A DNA stretch of 64,000 nucleotides from Sulfitobacter litoralis (GCF_900103185.1 NZ_FNJD01000017.1:1-64000), one strand, 5' to 3'; shown: positions 30,425 through 40,396, numbered from the stretch's first letter. A program made the numbers and translations. Notes: generated from the letters alone by a model not told the origin.

Positions 30425-31939
30425 TTATGCTGTAAACAGATCCGCGTAAATCTCGCGCAGAAGGTTCTTTTGCACCTTACCCATGGTGTTGCGGGGCAGG
30501 GCGTCGACCACCACCAGCTTGCGCGGACATTTGAACCGCGCCAGTGACTGCGCGACCGTCTGCGACAGCGCATCAAGGTTCAGATCAGCACTGCCATCGG
30601 CGACCAGCACGCCGACAGGGGCCTCTCCCAGATCAGCATGCGCCACGCCAATCACCGCGCTTTCCAGAACGCCGGGTTGATCGTCCAGCACCTGCTCGAC
30701 CTCTTTGGGATAGATGTTGTAGCCGCCGGATATGATCAGATCCTTGCCGCGTCCGACGATCTGCACATAGCCGTCTTCGTCAATCAGCCCCAGATCGCCG
30801 GTGATAAAGAACCCGTCCGCGCGCAGTTCAGCGGCGGTTTTTTCGGGCATCTGCCAATAGCCTTGGAAAACATTCGGGCCGCGTACCTCAACAACGCCAA
30901 TCTCTCCCTGAGGCAGGGTCTCTCCGGTTTCGGGGTCGCAAATCTTGAGCTCGACACCCGGCAACGGCGTGCCCACCGTGCCCCCGCGTCGCGGTCCGTC
31001 ATAGGGGTTCGACGTGTTCATATTGGTCTCCGTCATCCCGTAGCGTTCCAGAATGCGGTGACCTGTGCGTTCTTCGAACTGCTTGTGCGTTTCCGCCAGC
31101 AGCGGCGCAGAGCCCGAAATAAACAGCCGCATATGCGCGGTCAATCCGGCGGTGAAATCATCAGAAGAGAGCAGGCGGGTGTAGAACGTCGGCACGCCCA
31201 TCAGCGCGGTGGCCTGCGGCATAAAGCGGATCAACTGGTCGATATCGAGCTTGGGCAAGAACACCATCGCGCCGCCACTCAGCAGCATGATGTTGGTCGC
31301 CACAAACAACCCGTGGGTGTGAAAAATCGGCAGCGCGTGCAGCAGCACATCAGCCTTGGTGAAGTGCCAGACATCGACAAGGGTTTCGGCGTTGCTGAGC
31401 AGGTTTTGCTGGCTCAGCATTGCCCCCTTGGACCGGCCCGTGGTGCCGGAGGTATAGAGGAACGCGGCCAGATCCTCTGCGGTGCGGTCTACGGTGTCGA
31501 ATGTGTCGGGCAGTGTGGCTGCCAGATCCCGCAGCGTGCCGCGGCCGGTGGCGTCCATGGTTTCAACAGCCGCGCCAGCCGCAGCGGCGACGGGGGCCAG
31601 TGCGCTGACATCGGCAGGATCACACACCAGCAGTCGCGCACCGGAGTTTCCGACGAAGTAATCCACCTCGGGCGCGGTGTAGCCGGGGTTGAGCGGCAAA
31701 AACACTAGCCCCGCTTGAACACAGGCCGCATAAAGCGCCAGCGCATCGGGCGATTTCCCGATCTGCACCGCCACACGGTCGCCCGCTGTCAGCCCCTTGT
31801 CAGCAAACGCATTGGCATAGCGCGCGGCAGAGCGGATGAATTGATCATGGGTGATGGTGCGCCCGTCGGGCAGGATCAGAAATGCCGTGGATTGCCCGAT
31901 ATGGCGACCGAATAAAGCGTCGTAAAGCGGGTTGGGCAT
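30425..31939 (-). CDS. Malonyl-CoA synthetase (MatB-like acyl-CoA ligase)
   Basis: A 504-residue ANL-superfamily ligase. The P-loop is YTSGTTGRSKGAM, followed by ERYGMTETNMNTSNPYDG, the ITGDLG/GRGKDLI hinge region and the catalytic Lys near the C-terminus (NTMGKVQKNLLR). The MTETNMNTSNPYDG stretch and overall length match malonyl-CoA synthetases rather than acetyl- or fatty-acyl-CoA ligases. No malonyl-CoA decarboxylase or malonate transporter is adjacent. It is convergent with the cytochrome gene, 9 bases apart. Confidence 0.82.
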   Translation of the reverse strand: MPNPLYDALFGRHIGQSTAFLILPDGRTITHDQFIRSAARYANAFADKGLTAGDRVAVQIGKSPDALALYAACVQAGLVFLPLNPGYTAPEVDYFVGNSGARLLVCDPADVSALAPVAAAAGAAVETMDATGRGTLRDLAATLPDTFDTVDRTAEDLAAFLYTSGTTGRSKGAMLSQQNLLSNAETLVDVWHFTKADVLLHALPIFHTHGLFVATNIMLLSGGAMVFLPKLDIDQLIRFMPQATALMGVPTFYTRLLSSDDFTAGLTAHMRLFISGSAPLLAETHKQFEERTGHRILERYGMTETNMNTSNPYDGPRRGGTVGTPLPGVELKICDPETGETLPQGEIGVVEVRGPNVFQGYWQMPEKTAAELRADGFFITGDLGLIDEDGYVQIVGRGKDLIISGGYNIYPKEVEQVLDDQPGVLESAVIGVAHADLGEAPVGVLVADGSADLNLDALSQTVAQSLARFKCPRKLVVVDALPRNTMGKVQKNLLREIYADLFTA

Positions 31940-32094
31940 TGTCGTCTCCTTGTGTTCTTTCGCGTTGCCGAATTTGCGTCATTGGTCAGGCGAGGTAAAG
32001 GGCGGCGCGCGGCGCATTCTGTTCTTTCCGACATCTTGCCCTCGCAGATGGCCTTGACGACCCGTGGCGGATGACTTACCTCTCCTTTCGTAGC

Positions 32095-32168
32095 GCGGGC
32101 GTTGTGTAATGGTAAGACCTCTGCCTTCCACGCAGAAGACGCGGGTTCGATTCCCGCCGCCCGCTCCA
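32095..32168 (+). tRNA. tRNA-Gly(TCC)
   Basis: A complete cloverleaf. The acceptor stem pairs GCGGGCG (32095-32101) with CGCCCGC (32158-32164). The anticodon loop CTTCCAC has TCC at 32127-32129. The T arm is GCGGG TTCGATT CCCGC, and the 3' CCA is encoded (32166-32168). Confidence 0.97.
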
Positions 32169-32304
32169 CTCTTTCCTGAAATTCCTTTGATTACTCGTAT
32201 TTGCGTTGGATCAATGCGCTTTTGTCGCAAGTTCGCTACGGGGGCAGCACTTGACCCCGCGCGGCGTGCGGGCGATGACACGGCAGCACTCCAAAGGATA
32301 TCAC

Positions 32305-34104
32305 ATGGCACGTACCCCGACGCCCGGCCCCGGCACCGAAGAACGCGAGAAATCGCGTGAGCTGGGGGCCCTGCGCGCGCTGCTGCCGTTTCTCGCGCCG
32401 TATCGGGGGTTAATGATCGCTGCCATACTGGCGCTGGTGCTGACGGCGATGATTTCGCTGACGCTGCCCTTGGCGGTGCGCCGGGTGATCGACACCTTTG
32501 GCAGCGGCGAGGCCGAATTGCTGGACCAGTATTTTGTGGCGGCCCTGATCATCGCCGGGCTGTTGGCCGTCGGCACGGGGCTGCGCTATGCGCTTGTCAC
32601 CCGCTTTGGCGAAAGGGTCGTCGCGGATATCCGCAAGGCCGTGTTCGACCGCGTCATTTCCATGAGCCCCGCGTTCTACGAGAACCTGATGACGGGCGAG
32701 GTGTTGAGCCGGATCACGACCGACACGACGTTGATTCTGTCGGTGGTCGGGTCGTCGATGTCGATCGCGCTGCGCAATATGCTGATCGTGACCGGTGGTC
32801 TGGTGCTGATGTTGTTTACCTCGGCCAAGCTGACGGCGATGGTGCTGCTGATCGTGCCCGCGGTAATTGTGCCCATTCTTGTGTTGGGGCGTCGCCTGCG
32901 CGTGCTAAGTCGCGAAAATCAGGACTGGATCGCGGCGAGCTCGGGGAATGCGTCCGAAAGCCTTGGTGCAGTGCAGACCGTACAGGCCTTTACCAACGAG
33001 GCCGCCAGTCAGGCGCAGTTCGGGCAGATGACCGAAGCGTCCTTTGATGCGGCACTGCTGCGGATCAAGACCCGTGCGCTGATGACGATTATCGTGATCT
33101 TTTTGGTCTTTGCCGGTGTGGTGGGCGTCTTGTGGATGGGCGCGCGCGATGTTCGTGCTGATCAGATGAGCGCCGGAGCGCTGGTGCAATTCGTGATCTA
33201 TGCCGTCATGGTCGCAGGCGGCGTCGCCGCCCTGTCCGAGATTTGGGGCGAATTGCAGCGTGCCGCCGGCGCGACAGAGCGTCTGGTCGAACTTCTGCGC
33301 ACGCAAGACACCGTGCAAGACCCTGAAATCGACATTGCCTTACCCACCCCCGTCGCAGGGCGCATCGCCTTTGAAAACGTGCATTTCACCTATCCTGCGC
33401 GCCCCGACGTTCAGGCGCTGGACGGGATCAATCTGTCGATCGACCCCGGTGAAACGGTCGCTTTTGTCGGCCCGTCGGGCGCGGGTAAAACAACGATCAT
33501 CCAGTTGATCCTGCGGTTCTATGACCCCGCCTCGGGGCGGATTACCCTTGATGACGTGGACCTGCGCGACGTGTCGCGTGCGGTCTTCCGGCAGTCGGTT
33601 GCCCTTGTCCCGCAAGATCCGGTGATCTTTGCAGCCTCTGCCCGCGAAAACATCCGCTTTGGCCGCCCCGACGCCACAGACGCGGAAATCACCGCCGCCG
33701 CCGAGGCAGCCGCCGCGCACGGGTTCATCACCGCGCTACCCGACGGCTACGATAGCTACTTGGGCGAGCGTGGGGTGATGCTGTCGGGCGGGCAAAAGCA
33801 ACGTATCGCCATCGCCCGCGCCATCTTGCGCGACGCGCCGGTGCTGCTGTTGGACGAAGCGACCAGCGCTTTGGATGCCGAAAGCGAACGGGCCGTGCAG
33901 TCCGCCGTGGACCGGCTAAGCGCTGACCGCACCACCCTGATTGTCGCGCACCGTCTGGCAACCGTGAAAAAGGCCGACCGCATTGTTGTGCTGGAAGCAG
34001 GGCAGATCGTGGATATGGGCACCCATGACGAACTGGTGACCAAAGGCGGGCTTTATGCGCGGCTGGCACGGCTACAATTTACCGACGGGCGCGGTGACGT
34101 ATAA
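32305..34104 (+). CDS. ABC exporter half-transporter (permease fused to ATPase)
   Basis: A 599-residue type IV ABC exporter subunit. Six membrane segments lie between about 25 and 300, and the nucleotide-binding domain has Walker A GPSGAGKTT, the signature LSGGQKQRIAIARA and Walker B VLLLDEATSALD. It would act as a homodimer in the inner membrane. It resembles the ABCB/MsbA-like exporters of alphaproteobacteria; the substrate is unknown. The ATG at 32305 follows AAAGGA; the frame is open 33 codons further. A BON-LysM gene follows 67 bases downstream. Confidence 0.88.
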   Translation: MARTPTPGPGTEEREKSRELGALRALLPFLAPYRGLMIAAILALVLTAMISLTLPLAVRRVIDTFGSGEAELLDQYFVAALIIAGLLAVGTGLRYALVTRFGERVVADIRKAVFDRVISMSPAFYENLMTGEVLSRITTDTTLILSVVGSSMSIALRNMLIVTGGLVLMLFTSAKLTAMVLLIVPAVIVPILVLGRRLRVLSRENQDWIAASSGNASESLGAVQTVQAFTNEAASQAQFGQMTEASFDAALLRIKTRALMTIIVIFLVFAGVVGVLWMGARDVRADQMSAGALVQFVIYAVMVAGGVAALSEIWGELQRAAGATERLVELLRTQDTVQDPEIDIALPTPVAGRIAFENVHFTYPARPDVQALDGINLSIDPGETVAFVGPSGAGKTTIIQLILRFYDPASGRITLDDVDLRDVSRAVFRQSVALVPQDPVIFAASARENIRFGRPDATDAEITAAAEAAAAHGFITALPDGYDSYLGERGVMLSGGQKQRIAIARAILRDAPVLLLDEATSALDAESERAVQSAVDRLSADRTTLIVAHRLATVKKADRIVVLEAGQIVDMGTHDELVTKGGLYARLARLQFTDGRGDV

Positions 34105-34171
34105 AAAACCTTGTGAAATGCTTGGCGAGGTGGAAACACTCATACCCGAGTGGATCCAGAAGGAGAGCAAC

Positions 34172-34603
34172 ATGGGTTTGTGGAGTTTCGTAAAAGACGC
34201 CGGCAAGAAAGTATTTGGCGGCGGTGATGATACCGAAGTCACGGGAGCCGCGCTTCAGGACGAATTGAACGACCTCGGGCTTGATGCCGACGGGCTCGAT
34301 ATTTCGGTCGAGGGCGACAAGGTCAAAGTATCCGGCAAGGCTGCCAGCCAAGAAATGAAGGAAAAGGTCATTCTTGCTGTGGGGAACGTCGAAGGCGTTG
34401 CCGCTGTCGAGGAAGACATGGACGGCGGCGAGGGCGACGGCACCTTCCACACGGTTGAAAAAGGCGACACGCTTTGGGCGATCGCGGCCAAGACTTTGGG
34501 CAACGGCGCACGCTACGAAGAAATCTTTGAAGCGAATAAACCTATGCTGTCGCACCCTGATAAAATCTATCCGGGCCAGATGCTGCGCATTCCTGCCAAA
34601 TAA
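34172..34603 (+). CDS. BON-LysM protein, Kbp/YgaU homologue
   Basis: A 143-residue cytoplasmic protein with a BON domain (about 24-82) and a C-terminal LysM domain (91-142, HTVEKGDTLWAIAAKTLG). The architecture, start MGLWSFVKDAGKKVF and length match E. coli Kbp (YgaU), a potassium-binding protein. There is no signal peptide. AGGAGAGCAAC precedes the ATG. Potassium binding is a family-based prediction. Confidence 0.88.
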   Translation: MGLWSFVKDAGKKVFGGGDDTEVTGAALQDELNDLGLDADGLDISVEGDKVKVSGKAASQEMKEKVILAVGNVEGVAAVEEDMDGGEGDGTFHTVEKGDTLWAIAAKTLGNGARYEEIFEANKPMLSHPDKIYPGQMLRIPAK

Positions 34604-34654
34604 TCGTACCAAACATATAACGGGGGCATTACACGCCATTTCCCCATAAATTAG

Positions 34655-34685
34655 AGCGGCAGGCTGGGTCTGCCGTTCTTTTTTT
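34655..34685 (+). terminator. Rho-independent terminator after the BON-LysM gene
   Basis: AGCGGCAG (34655-34662) pairs with CTGCCGTT (34670-34677), followed by a nearly unbroken T run to 34685. Confidence 0.88.
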
Positions 34686-34823
34686 GGCCTTCCGTTGGGT
34701 CAGTGGGCGTGAACGCAGCGTTTGGGGGCCTGCAAATGCTTGCGAAAGCTGAATTTAGCAATCATCTTTGACGACAGGGAATAACGGGATGCGGGCAAAC
34801 CGCACCACTAAGGGAGGAAAATA

Positions 34824-36701
34824 ATGTCATTTGCCGGTATAGAAGACCGTAATGCAATCGAAGCAGAGATGCCGTGGGCTGACCGCGATGTGCCTAAAAC
34901 CCTATGGGGTATGCTCAGCGAAACCGCGGGAAAGTTTCCCAGCCACGATGCCATCAGCTATCAACTGTTCTCGGGACCCAAAGATCACGCAGAAACCCTT
35001 AGCTGGTCGCAGCTGCGTGGTCAGGTGGGGCGTGCTGCCAACCTGTTCCGGTCGCTGGGTGTCGGGCCGACCGATGTGGTCGCCTATGTTCTGCCAAACT
35101 GTAATGAAACGGTCATCACGCTTTTGGGCGGTGCCGTTGCAGGGATCGCGAACCCGATTAACCCGCTGCTAGAAGCGGAACAGATCGCGTCGATCCTGCG
35201 TGAAACCAATGCCAAGGTCGTTGTGACCCTGCGGCCTTTCCCAAAGACGGACGTGGCTGACAAAACCGCCGAGGCGGTCAAACTGGCCCCGAATGTCACG
35301 ACCGTGCTCGAAGTGGACCTGTGCCGCTATCTGACCGCACCAAAGTCGTGGATCGTGCCGCTGATCCGCCCGAAAATGACGGTGACCAATCGGGCGACCT
35401 ACAAAAACTTTAACGCGGAAATTGCCAAACAACCCGCCGAGCTGACCTTTGACGATCCGCAAGAGGATCGCGTCGCGTTCTACTTCCACACCGGTGGGAC
35501 GACGGGCATGCCAAAAGTGGCGCAGCATAAATATTCGGGCATGGTCTATAACGGCTGGCTGGGGCACACGCTGCTTTACACGGAAAACGACAACATCATG
35601 TGTCCGCTGCCGTTGTTCCACGTCTTTGCTTGCCACGTGATCTTGATGGCGGCGGTGAAATCCGGTGCCCATGTCGTGTTCCCGACGCCCCAAGGCTATC
35701 GCGGCGAAGGCGTCTTCGATAACTTTTGGAAGCTGGTCGAACGCTGGAAAATCACCTTTATCATCACCGTGCCTACGGCGATCTCGGCTAAGATGCAGCG
35801 GCCGATCAATGCGGATATCTCTACAGTTAAGACCGCCTTTTCGGGCTCGGCCCCGTTGCCGCTGGAATTGTTCCGTCGCTTTGAAAAGGCCACAGGCATC
35901 ACGCTGATCGAAGGCTACGGCCTGACCGAAGCGACCTGCCTTGTATCGTCGAACCCGACGGACGGCGTGCGCAAAGTGGGCAGCATCGGCATCACCTTCC
36001 CCTATACTGATGTGAAGATCGTCAAAAGCACCGGCGAGGGGCTGGTCGAGGCTGACGTGGACGAGATCGGCGAAATCTGTATCTCAAACCCTGGTGTCTA
36101 TGCGGGCAATACCTATACCGAAGCGGACAAGAATAAAGACCTCTACTATCAGGACAAGTACCTGCGCACAGGAGATCTGGGCCGTATCGACAGCGACAAA
36201 TATCTTTGGATCACGGGCCGTGCCAAAGACCTGATCATCCGTGGTGGTCATAACATCGACCCCGCCGAGATCGAAGAGGCCTTGCTGGGTCACGAAGCGG
36301 TGGCCTTTGCTGGTGCCATCGGTCAACCGGATGCCCACGCCGGAGAAGTGCCCTGCGCCTTTGTCGAACTGGTTGCCGGGGCGTCGGTCACTGAAGCAGA
36401 GCTGCTGGCGTACTGCAAAGAGCACGTGCAAGAGCGCGCGGCACAGCCTAAGCACATGACCATCATGAGCGAACTGCCCAAAACCGCTGTCGGCAAAATC
36501 TTCAAGCCTGACCTGCGCAAAAATGCCATCACCCGCGTCTATGATGAAACGCTCGAGGCTGCGGGGCTGCCTGCACGGGTTGCCTCTGTCACCGACGATA
36601 AAAAACGCGGGCTGGTTGCACAAATCGCTATGAATGGCGCAAGCGAGGCCGATGTGGGCGCGTCGCTGAATGCCTTTACCTTCGGTTGGGAGGCCGCGTG
36701 A
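34824..36701 (+). CDS. Acyl-CoA synthetase (AMP-forming)
   Basis: A 625-residue ANL-superfamily ligase with the P-loop YFHTGGTTGMPKVAQH, EGYGLTEATC, a TGDLGRID hinge and the C-terminal catalytic Lys in LPKTAVGKIFKP. The length and the HTGGTTG variant of the motif match a subgroup of fatty-acyl-CoA synthases common in Rhodobacteraceae. The acyl substrate cannot be told. A strong GGGAGG site lies nine bases before the ATG. It is a single gene with its own terminator. Confidence 0.85.
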   Translation: MSFAGIEDRNAIEAEMPWADRDVPKTLWGMLSETAGKFPSHDAISYQLFSGPKDHAETLSWSQLRGQVGRAANLFRSLGVGPTDVVAYVLPNCNETVITLLGGAVAGIANPINPLLEAEQIASILRETNAKVVVTLRPFPKTDVADKTAEAVKLAPNVTTVLEVDLCRYLTAPKSWIVPLIRPKMTVTNRATYKNFNAEIAKQPAELTFDDPQEDRVAFYFHTGGTTGMPKVAQHKYSGMVYNGWLGHTLLYTENDNIMCPLPLFHVFACHVILMAAVKSGAHVVFPTPQGYRGEGVFDNFWKLVERWKITFIITVPTAISAKMQRPINADISTVKTAFSGSAPLPLELFRRFEKATGITLIEGYGLTEATCLVSSNPTDGVRKVGSIGITFPYTDVKIVKSTGEGLVEADVDEIGEICISNPGVYAGNTYTEADKNKDLYYQDKYLRTGDLGRIDSDKYLWITGRAKDLIIRGGHNIDPAEIEEALLGHEAVAFAGAIGQPDAHAGEVPCAFVELVAGASVTEAELLAYCKEHVQERAAQPKHMTIMSELPKTAVGKIFKPDLRKNAITRVYDETLEAAGLPARVASVTDDKKRGLVAQIAMNGASEADVGASLNAFTFGWEAA

Positions 36702-36730
36702 CCTAACGCGAGGGCGTTTACCATCGGCTA

Positions 36731-36767
36731 GCAGCGCATTTTCTATCATCGAATGTGCGCTGCTTTT
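36731..36767 (+). terminator. Hairpin terminator after the acyl-CoA synthetase gene
   Basis: GCAGCGCA (36731-36738) pairs with TGCGCTGC (36756-36763), followed by TTTT. The loop is 17 bases long. Confidence 0.6.
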
Positions 36768-36793
36768 CAGCTATCTTACCCCGACGGGGCAGC

Positions 36794-36826
36794 ACATGGG
36801 ACGTTCCTTCCAGAGGCGTCCCATGT
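36794..36826. other. Perfect ten-base inverted repeat in the convergent gap
   Basis: ACATGGGACG (36794-36803) and CGTCCCATGT (36817-36826) form a perfect stem with a 13-base loop. It lies between convergent genes. No clear T run follows on the plus strand, so it may be a terminator for the minus-strand operon or a protein-binding site. Confidence 0.5.
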
Positions 36827-36916
36827 CGCGTTTTAGGGGGGTGTTAGAGGCTCGAGCGTGCTGCTCGCACGGCGGCACTGTTCATTGATTTTCTCGGTGC
36901 TGCTAAAGTGCGAGGG

Positions 36917-37753
36917 CTACTTCAGGAAAGACTTCGCCTGCATCGTGTCGGCGATAGGCGCGCCCAAGCGGCCAAGGATTGTCGGCGCAAGCTGTAGCTG
37001 GTCGATCACGGTGTCCTCTGACGGGCCCTCGGCATCACCAAAGTAATACAGCGCGGTTTCCTGCTGCAATGCGCCGCGTCCGCCGTGGTGCCCGCGTTCG
37101 TCTTGCCCGTGATCGGCCGTAACGATGACTTCGTACCCCATCGCACGCCATTTGGGGATGAAAGGGGCCAACATCTCGTCCATCACGGCGCAAGCGTGGT
37201 CCATTTCCTGACAATCGTGAAAGAACCGGTGCCCCATGCTGTCCAGCGTGCAGGTGTGCAGCATCCCGTAGTCCAGCCCGAACCGCAGCGCCAGATTGGT
37301 GAGAGAGCCGAACAGGTCTACATCCGAGGGCGTCATCTGGTTCACCAGCCCATAGCCGGTCATCGTATGAAACCGCCCGTGGTTGATCGTATCGCTATCG
37401 GGTTCGTCATATTCAATATCGCGCACATAGTCGAATGGATGGCGGTTGAAAAATTGCGACCAGAAGGAATGGGCGACAGCGCCCGTCACGCCGCCCGCAG
37501 CGCGGGTCTGGGCAAAGACGTCCTTGTGCTTAAGCCGGAACACATTGCCATTGCCGGTACAGCCATGTTCGGCCGGTGCCACGCCCGTATGGATCGACGC
37601 ATAGCACGCGGCAGAGATCGACGGCAGCACTGCACGCTGGGTCCAAACCCGCGCGTCGCCGCTGTCGACCCAACCTTCAAGATTGCCGAACAAGCGGCGG
37701 AAATTGCGGTAGGGGACACCGTCGAGGATGATCAAAAGCAGCTTGTTCTTCAT
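36917..37753 (-). CDS. Alkaline-phosphatase-superfamily phosphodiesterase/phosphatase
   Basis: A 278-residue protein of the type I phosphodiesterase / nucleotide pyrophosphatase group. The N-terminal metal-site Asp is in LLIILDGVPYRN, a likely nucleophile is in LPSISAACYASIHTG, and the C-terminal metal ligands are in TADHGQDERGHHGG. There is no signal peptide, so it is probably cytoplasmic. It is the last gene of a minus-strand run with a peptide-type ABC importer, 69 bases after the ATPase gene. It may process the imported compound. Confidence 0.8.
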   Translation of the reverse strand: MKNKLLLIILDGVPYRNFRRLFGNLEGWVDSGDARVWTQRAVLPSISAACYASIHTGVAPAEHGCTGNGNVFRLKHKDVFAQTRAAGGVTGAVAHSFWSQFFNRHPFDYVRDIEYDEPDSDTINHGRFHTMTGYGLVNQMTPSDVDLFGSLTNLALRFGLDYGMLHTCTLDSMGHRFFHDCQEMDHACAVMDEMLAPFIPKWRAMGYEVIVTADHGQDERGHHGGRGALQQETALYYFGDAEGPSEDTVIDQLQLAPTILGRLGAPIADTMQAKSFLK

Positions 37754-37822
37754 GTGGGCTTCCCTTTGGCCGGCGACGGATATTGCATTTGTCCGATATG
37801 AACCCCTGCAATATCCACAGCT

Positions 37823-39460
37823 CTAATGGCCAGCGCTTTCCATTTTGCGATGTGCGATGGTTTCTTCCAGCCAGCCGATCTTCATCTCAGGGACCGAGCT
37901 GAGCAGCAGGTCGGTATAATCGTCAAAGGGCGGTGACAACACCTGACTTTTGGTGCCATAGCGCACGACTTCGCCCTGATACATCACCGCGATGCTGTCG
38001 GCGATGGCCTTTACCGTGGCCAGATCGTGGGTGATGAACAGATAGGCCACATCCTCGATTTTTTGGAGGTTCAGCAGCAGCTTGAGGATACCGTCGGCCA
38101 CCAGCGGGTCAAGCGCACTTGTGACCTCGTCGCAGATGATCAGCTTGGGTTTGGCGGCCAGCGCACGGGCGATGCAGACACGTTGTTTTTGTCCGCCCGA
38201 AAGTTCGGCTGCATAGCGGTCATGAAACCCGTCGCCGAGCTCGATCTCGTCCAGCAATTCCTGAATACGCTTCTGTTTGGCTTTGCCTTTCAGCCCGAAA
38301 TAAAACTCAAGCGGGCGGCCGATGATGGTGCCCACGGTCTGACGCGGGTTCATCGCGGTATCGGCCATCTGATAGATCATCTGCATTTCGCGCAGGTCTT
38401 CGATGGGGCGTTGGGCCAGCGCGGGGGCTAATTCGCGTCCGTCAAAGGTGATGGTCCCGTCGCTTGGTGGCAGCAGGCCGGTAATGACGCGGGCCAATGT
38501 CGATTTACCCGAACCGGATTCACCCACCACAGCCAGTGTCTGACCCGGATGGACGTCGACATTGATCTTCTTGAGGACGTCAAAGTCCGTGCCGGCATAG
38601 CGCGCGGTTACGTTTTCCACGCGCAGGACAGGGGTGTCGGTCGGGGTTTTCTCTTCGTGACGGATCGACCGGACCGATACCAGCGCCTTGGTGTAGTCCT
38701 CCTGCGGGTCGTTAATGATCTGATCGACGGTGCCGTATTCGACCATATCGCCCTGTTGTAGGACCATGATGTGATCGCTGACCTGCGCCACAACCGCGAG
38801 GTCATGGGTGATATAAAGCGCGGCAACGCCGGTCGCCGCAATGGCTTCCTTGATGGCGGCCAGAACGTCGATTTGCGTCGTCACATCCAGCGCGGTCGTG
38901 GGCTCGTCAAAGACCACCAGATCGGGCTGGGGACACAGCGCCAGCGCCGTCATGCAGCGCTGCAACTGCCCACCCGACACCTGATGCGGATAGCGGTTGC
39001 CGATGGTTTCGGGGTCGGGCAGGCCAAGCTTGCGGAACAGATCAACCGCGCGTTCCTCGGCTTCGGCCTTGCTAAACTTGTTCTGGTAGATCGCGGCTTC
39101 GGTCACTTGCTCCATGATCTTTTTCGCAGGGTTGAAAGACGCTGCCGCGGATTGCGAGACATATGTCACCTCAGCACCGCGCAGACGCCGCACAGCGCGC
39201 AAACGTTCCTTGAGGATATCGCGCCCGTTGACCCAGACCTCGCCGCCGGTGATCTCTACCCCGCCGCGGCCATAGGCCATTGCGGCCAGCCCGATGGTGG
39301 ACTTGCCCGCACCGGATTCCCCGATCAGCCCCAATACCTTGCCAGGTTGCAGATCAAAATCGACGCCATGCACGATCTTGATATCAATAGGCTTTTCGCC
39401 GGGCGGATAGGCCGTCGCGCCGATTTTCAGGCCGCGTACTTTGAGAAGTGGCTCGGTCAT
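37823..39460 (-). CDS. ABC importer ATPase with two fused nucleotide-binding domains (DppDF type)
   Basis: A 545-residue protein with two complete ATPase domains. The first has Walker A GESGAGKST and signature VSGGQLQR; the second has GESGSGKST and LSGGQKQR with Walker B LIICDEVTSALD. It energises import through the two permeases encoded upstream. The ATG at 39460 is chosen because it forms an ATGA overlap with the permease stop; the open frame goes 23 codons further but inside the permease gene. Confidence 0.92.
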   Translation of the reverse strand: MTEPLLKVRGLKIGATAYPPGEKPIDIKIVHGVDFDLQPGKVLGLIGESGAGKSTIGLAAMAYGRGGVEITGGEVWVNGRDILKERLRAVRRLRGAEVTYVSQSAAASFNPAKKIMEQVTEAAIYQNKFSKAEAEERAVDLFRKLGLPDPETIGNRYPHQVSGGQLQRCMTALALCPQPDLVVFDEPTTALDVTTQIDVLAAIKEAIAATGVAALYITHDLAVVAQVSDHIMVLQQGDMVEYGTVDQIINDPQEDYTKALVSVRSIRHEEKTPTDTPVLRVENVTARYAGTDFDVLKKINVDVHPGQTLAVVGESGSGKSTLARVITGLLPPSDGTITFDGRELAPALAQRPIEDLREMQMIYQMADTAMNPRQTVGTIIGRPLEFYFGLKGKAKQKRIQELLDEIELGDGFHDRYAAELSGGQKQRVCIARALAAKPKLIICDEVTSALDPLVADGILKLLLNLQKIEDVAYLFITHDLATVKAIADSIAVMYQGEVVRYGTKSQVLSPPFDDYTDLLLSSVPEMKIGWLEETIAHRKMESAGH

Positions 39461-40272
39461 CCGCGGCCCCCTTTCAGCGATGTGGTGCGGTTCAAAATCC
39501 AGTCCGCAACAAGGTTGATAGAGATACATAGCGTGGCGATGGCATAGGCAGGATAGAGCGCCGCTTGAATGCCATAGTTGATGCCTTCCTTGTTCTCTTT
39601 CACGATGCCGCCCCAGTCCGCTTGAGGGGGCTGCACGCCCAGACCCAGAAAAGACAGCGTCGACACAAAGAGCACCGCAAAGATAAAGCGCAAGCCCATT
39701 TCCGCGATCAGCGGCGATAGCGCGTTCGGCAGGGTTTCACGGAAAATGATCCAGCCGATTTTCTCGCCGCGCAGACGGGCGGCTTCGACATAGTCCATCA
39801 CGGTGATGTCCACGGCCACAGCGCGCGCCAGACGGTAGACACGGGTGCTGTCCAGCAGGCCCATCAGGATGATCAGGATCGGCACGGTGGTCGGCATGAC
39901 CGACAAGACGACCAGCGCAAAGATCAGCGACGGGATCGACATGATCAGATCGACAAAGCGCGAAATGGCTTGGTCGACCCAACCGCCGGAGACGGCTGCG
40001 AAGAAGCCCAGAATGGACCCCAGCGTAAAGCTGAGGATCGTCGCCGCAGTGGCGATAAAGATCGTCGTGCGCCCGCCATAGATCATCCGCGACAGCAAGT
40101 CGCGCCCGATGCTGTCGGTGCCCAGCAGGAACTCCGACGATGAAGGCTCCCACACGTCACCGACGATTTCAGCCATGCCATAGGGGGCCAGCCAAGGCGC
40201 AAAGATGGCCATGAAGAAATAGATGCTGGTAAAGAACAGGCCGATCATGGCCGAGATTGGGATATTTTTCAT
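39457..40272 (-). CDS. ABC importer permease, DppC/OppC type
   Basis: A 271-residue inner-membrane permease with about six membrane segments and the EAA loop around YVEAARLRGEKIGWIIFRETLPN. GTDSIGRDLLSRMIYGGR near the N-terminus is typical of DppC. It pairs with the DppB-type permease gene 124 bases upstream, a wider gap than elsewhere in this operon. Confidence 0.92.
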   Translation of the reverse strand: MKNIPISAMIGLFFTSIYFFMAIFAPWLAPYGMAEIVGDVWEPSSSEFLLGTDSIGRDLLSRMIYGGRTTIFIATAATILSFTLGSILGFFAAVSGGWVDQAISRFVDLIMSIPSLIFALVVLSVMPTTVPILIILMGLLDSTRVYRLARAVAVDITVMDYVEAARLRGEKIGWIIFRETLPNALSPLIAEMGLRFIFAVLFVSTLSFLGLGVQPPQADWGGIVKENKEGINYGIQAALYPAYAIATLCISINLVADWILNRTTSLKGGRG

Positions 40273-40396
40273 AGGTTGGCTCCCAAACAGATGAAGGGGT
40301 CAACGGTTGGCGGTGATGCGGCAAATGGTCGGTTCCCTACGCATTTGCTTTGTACAAACGTTCGGTTGCGCATGGCGCGTTTGTTCTGGGATAAAC

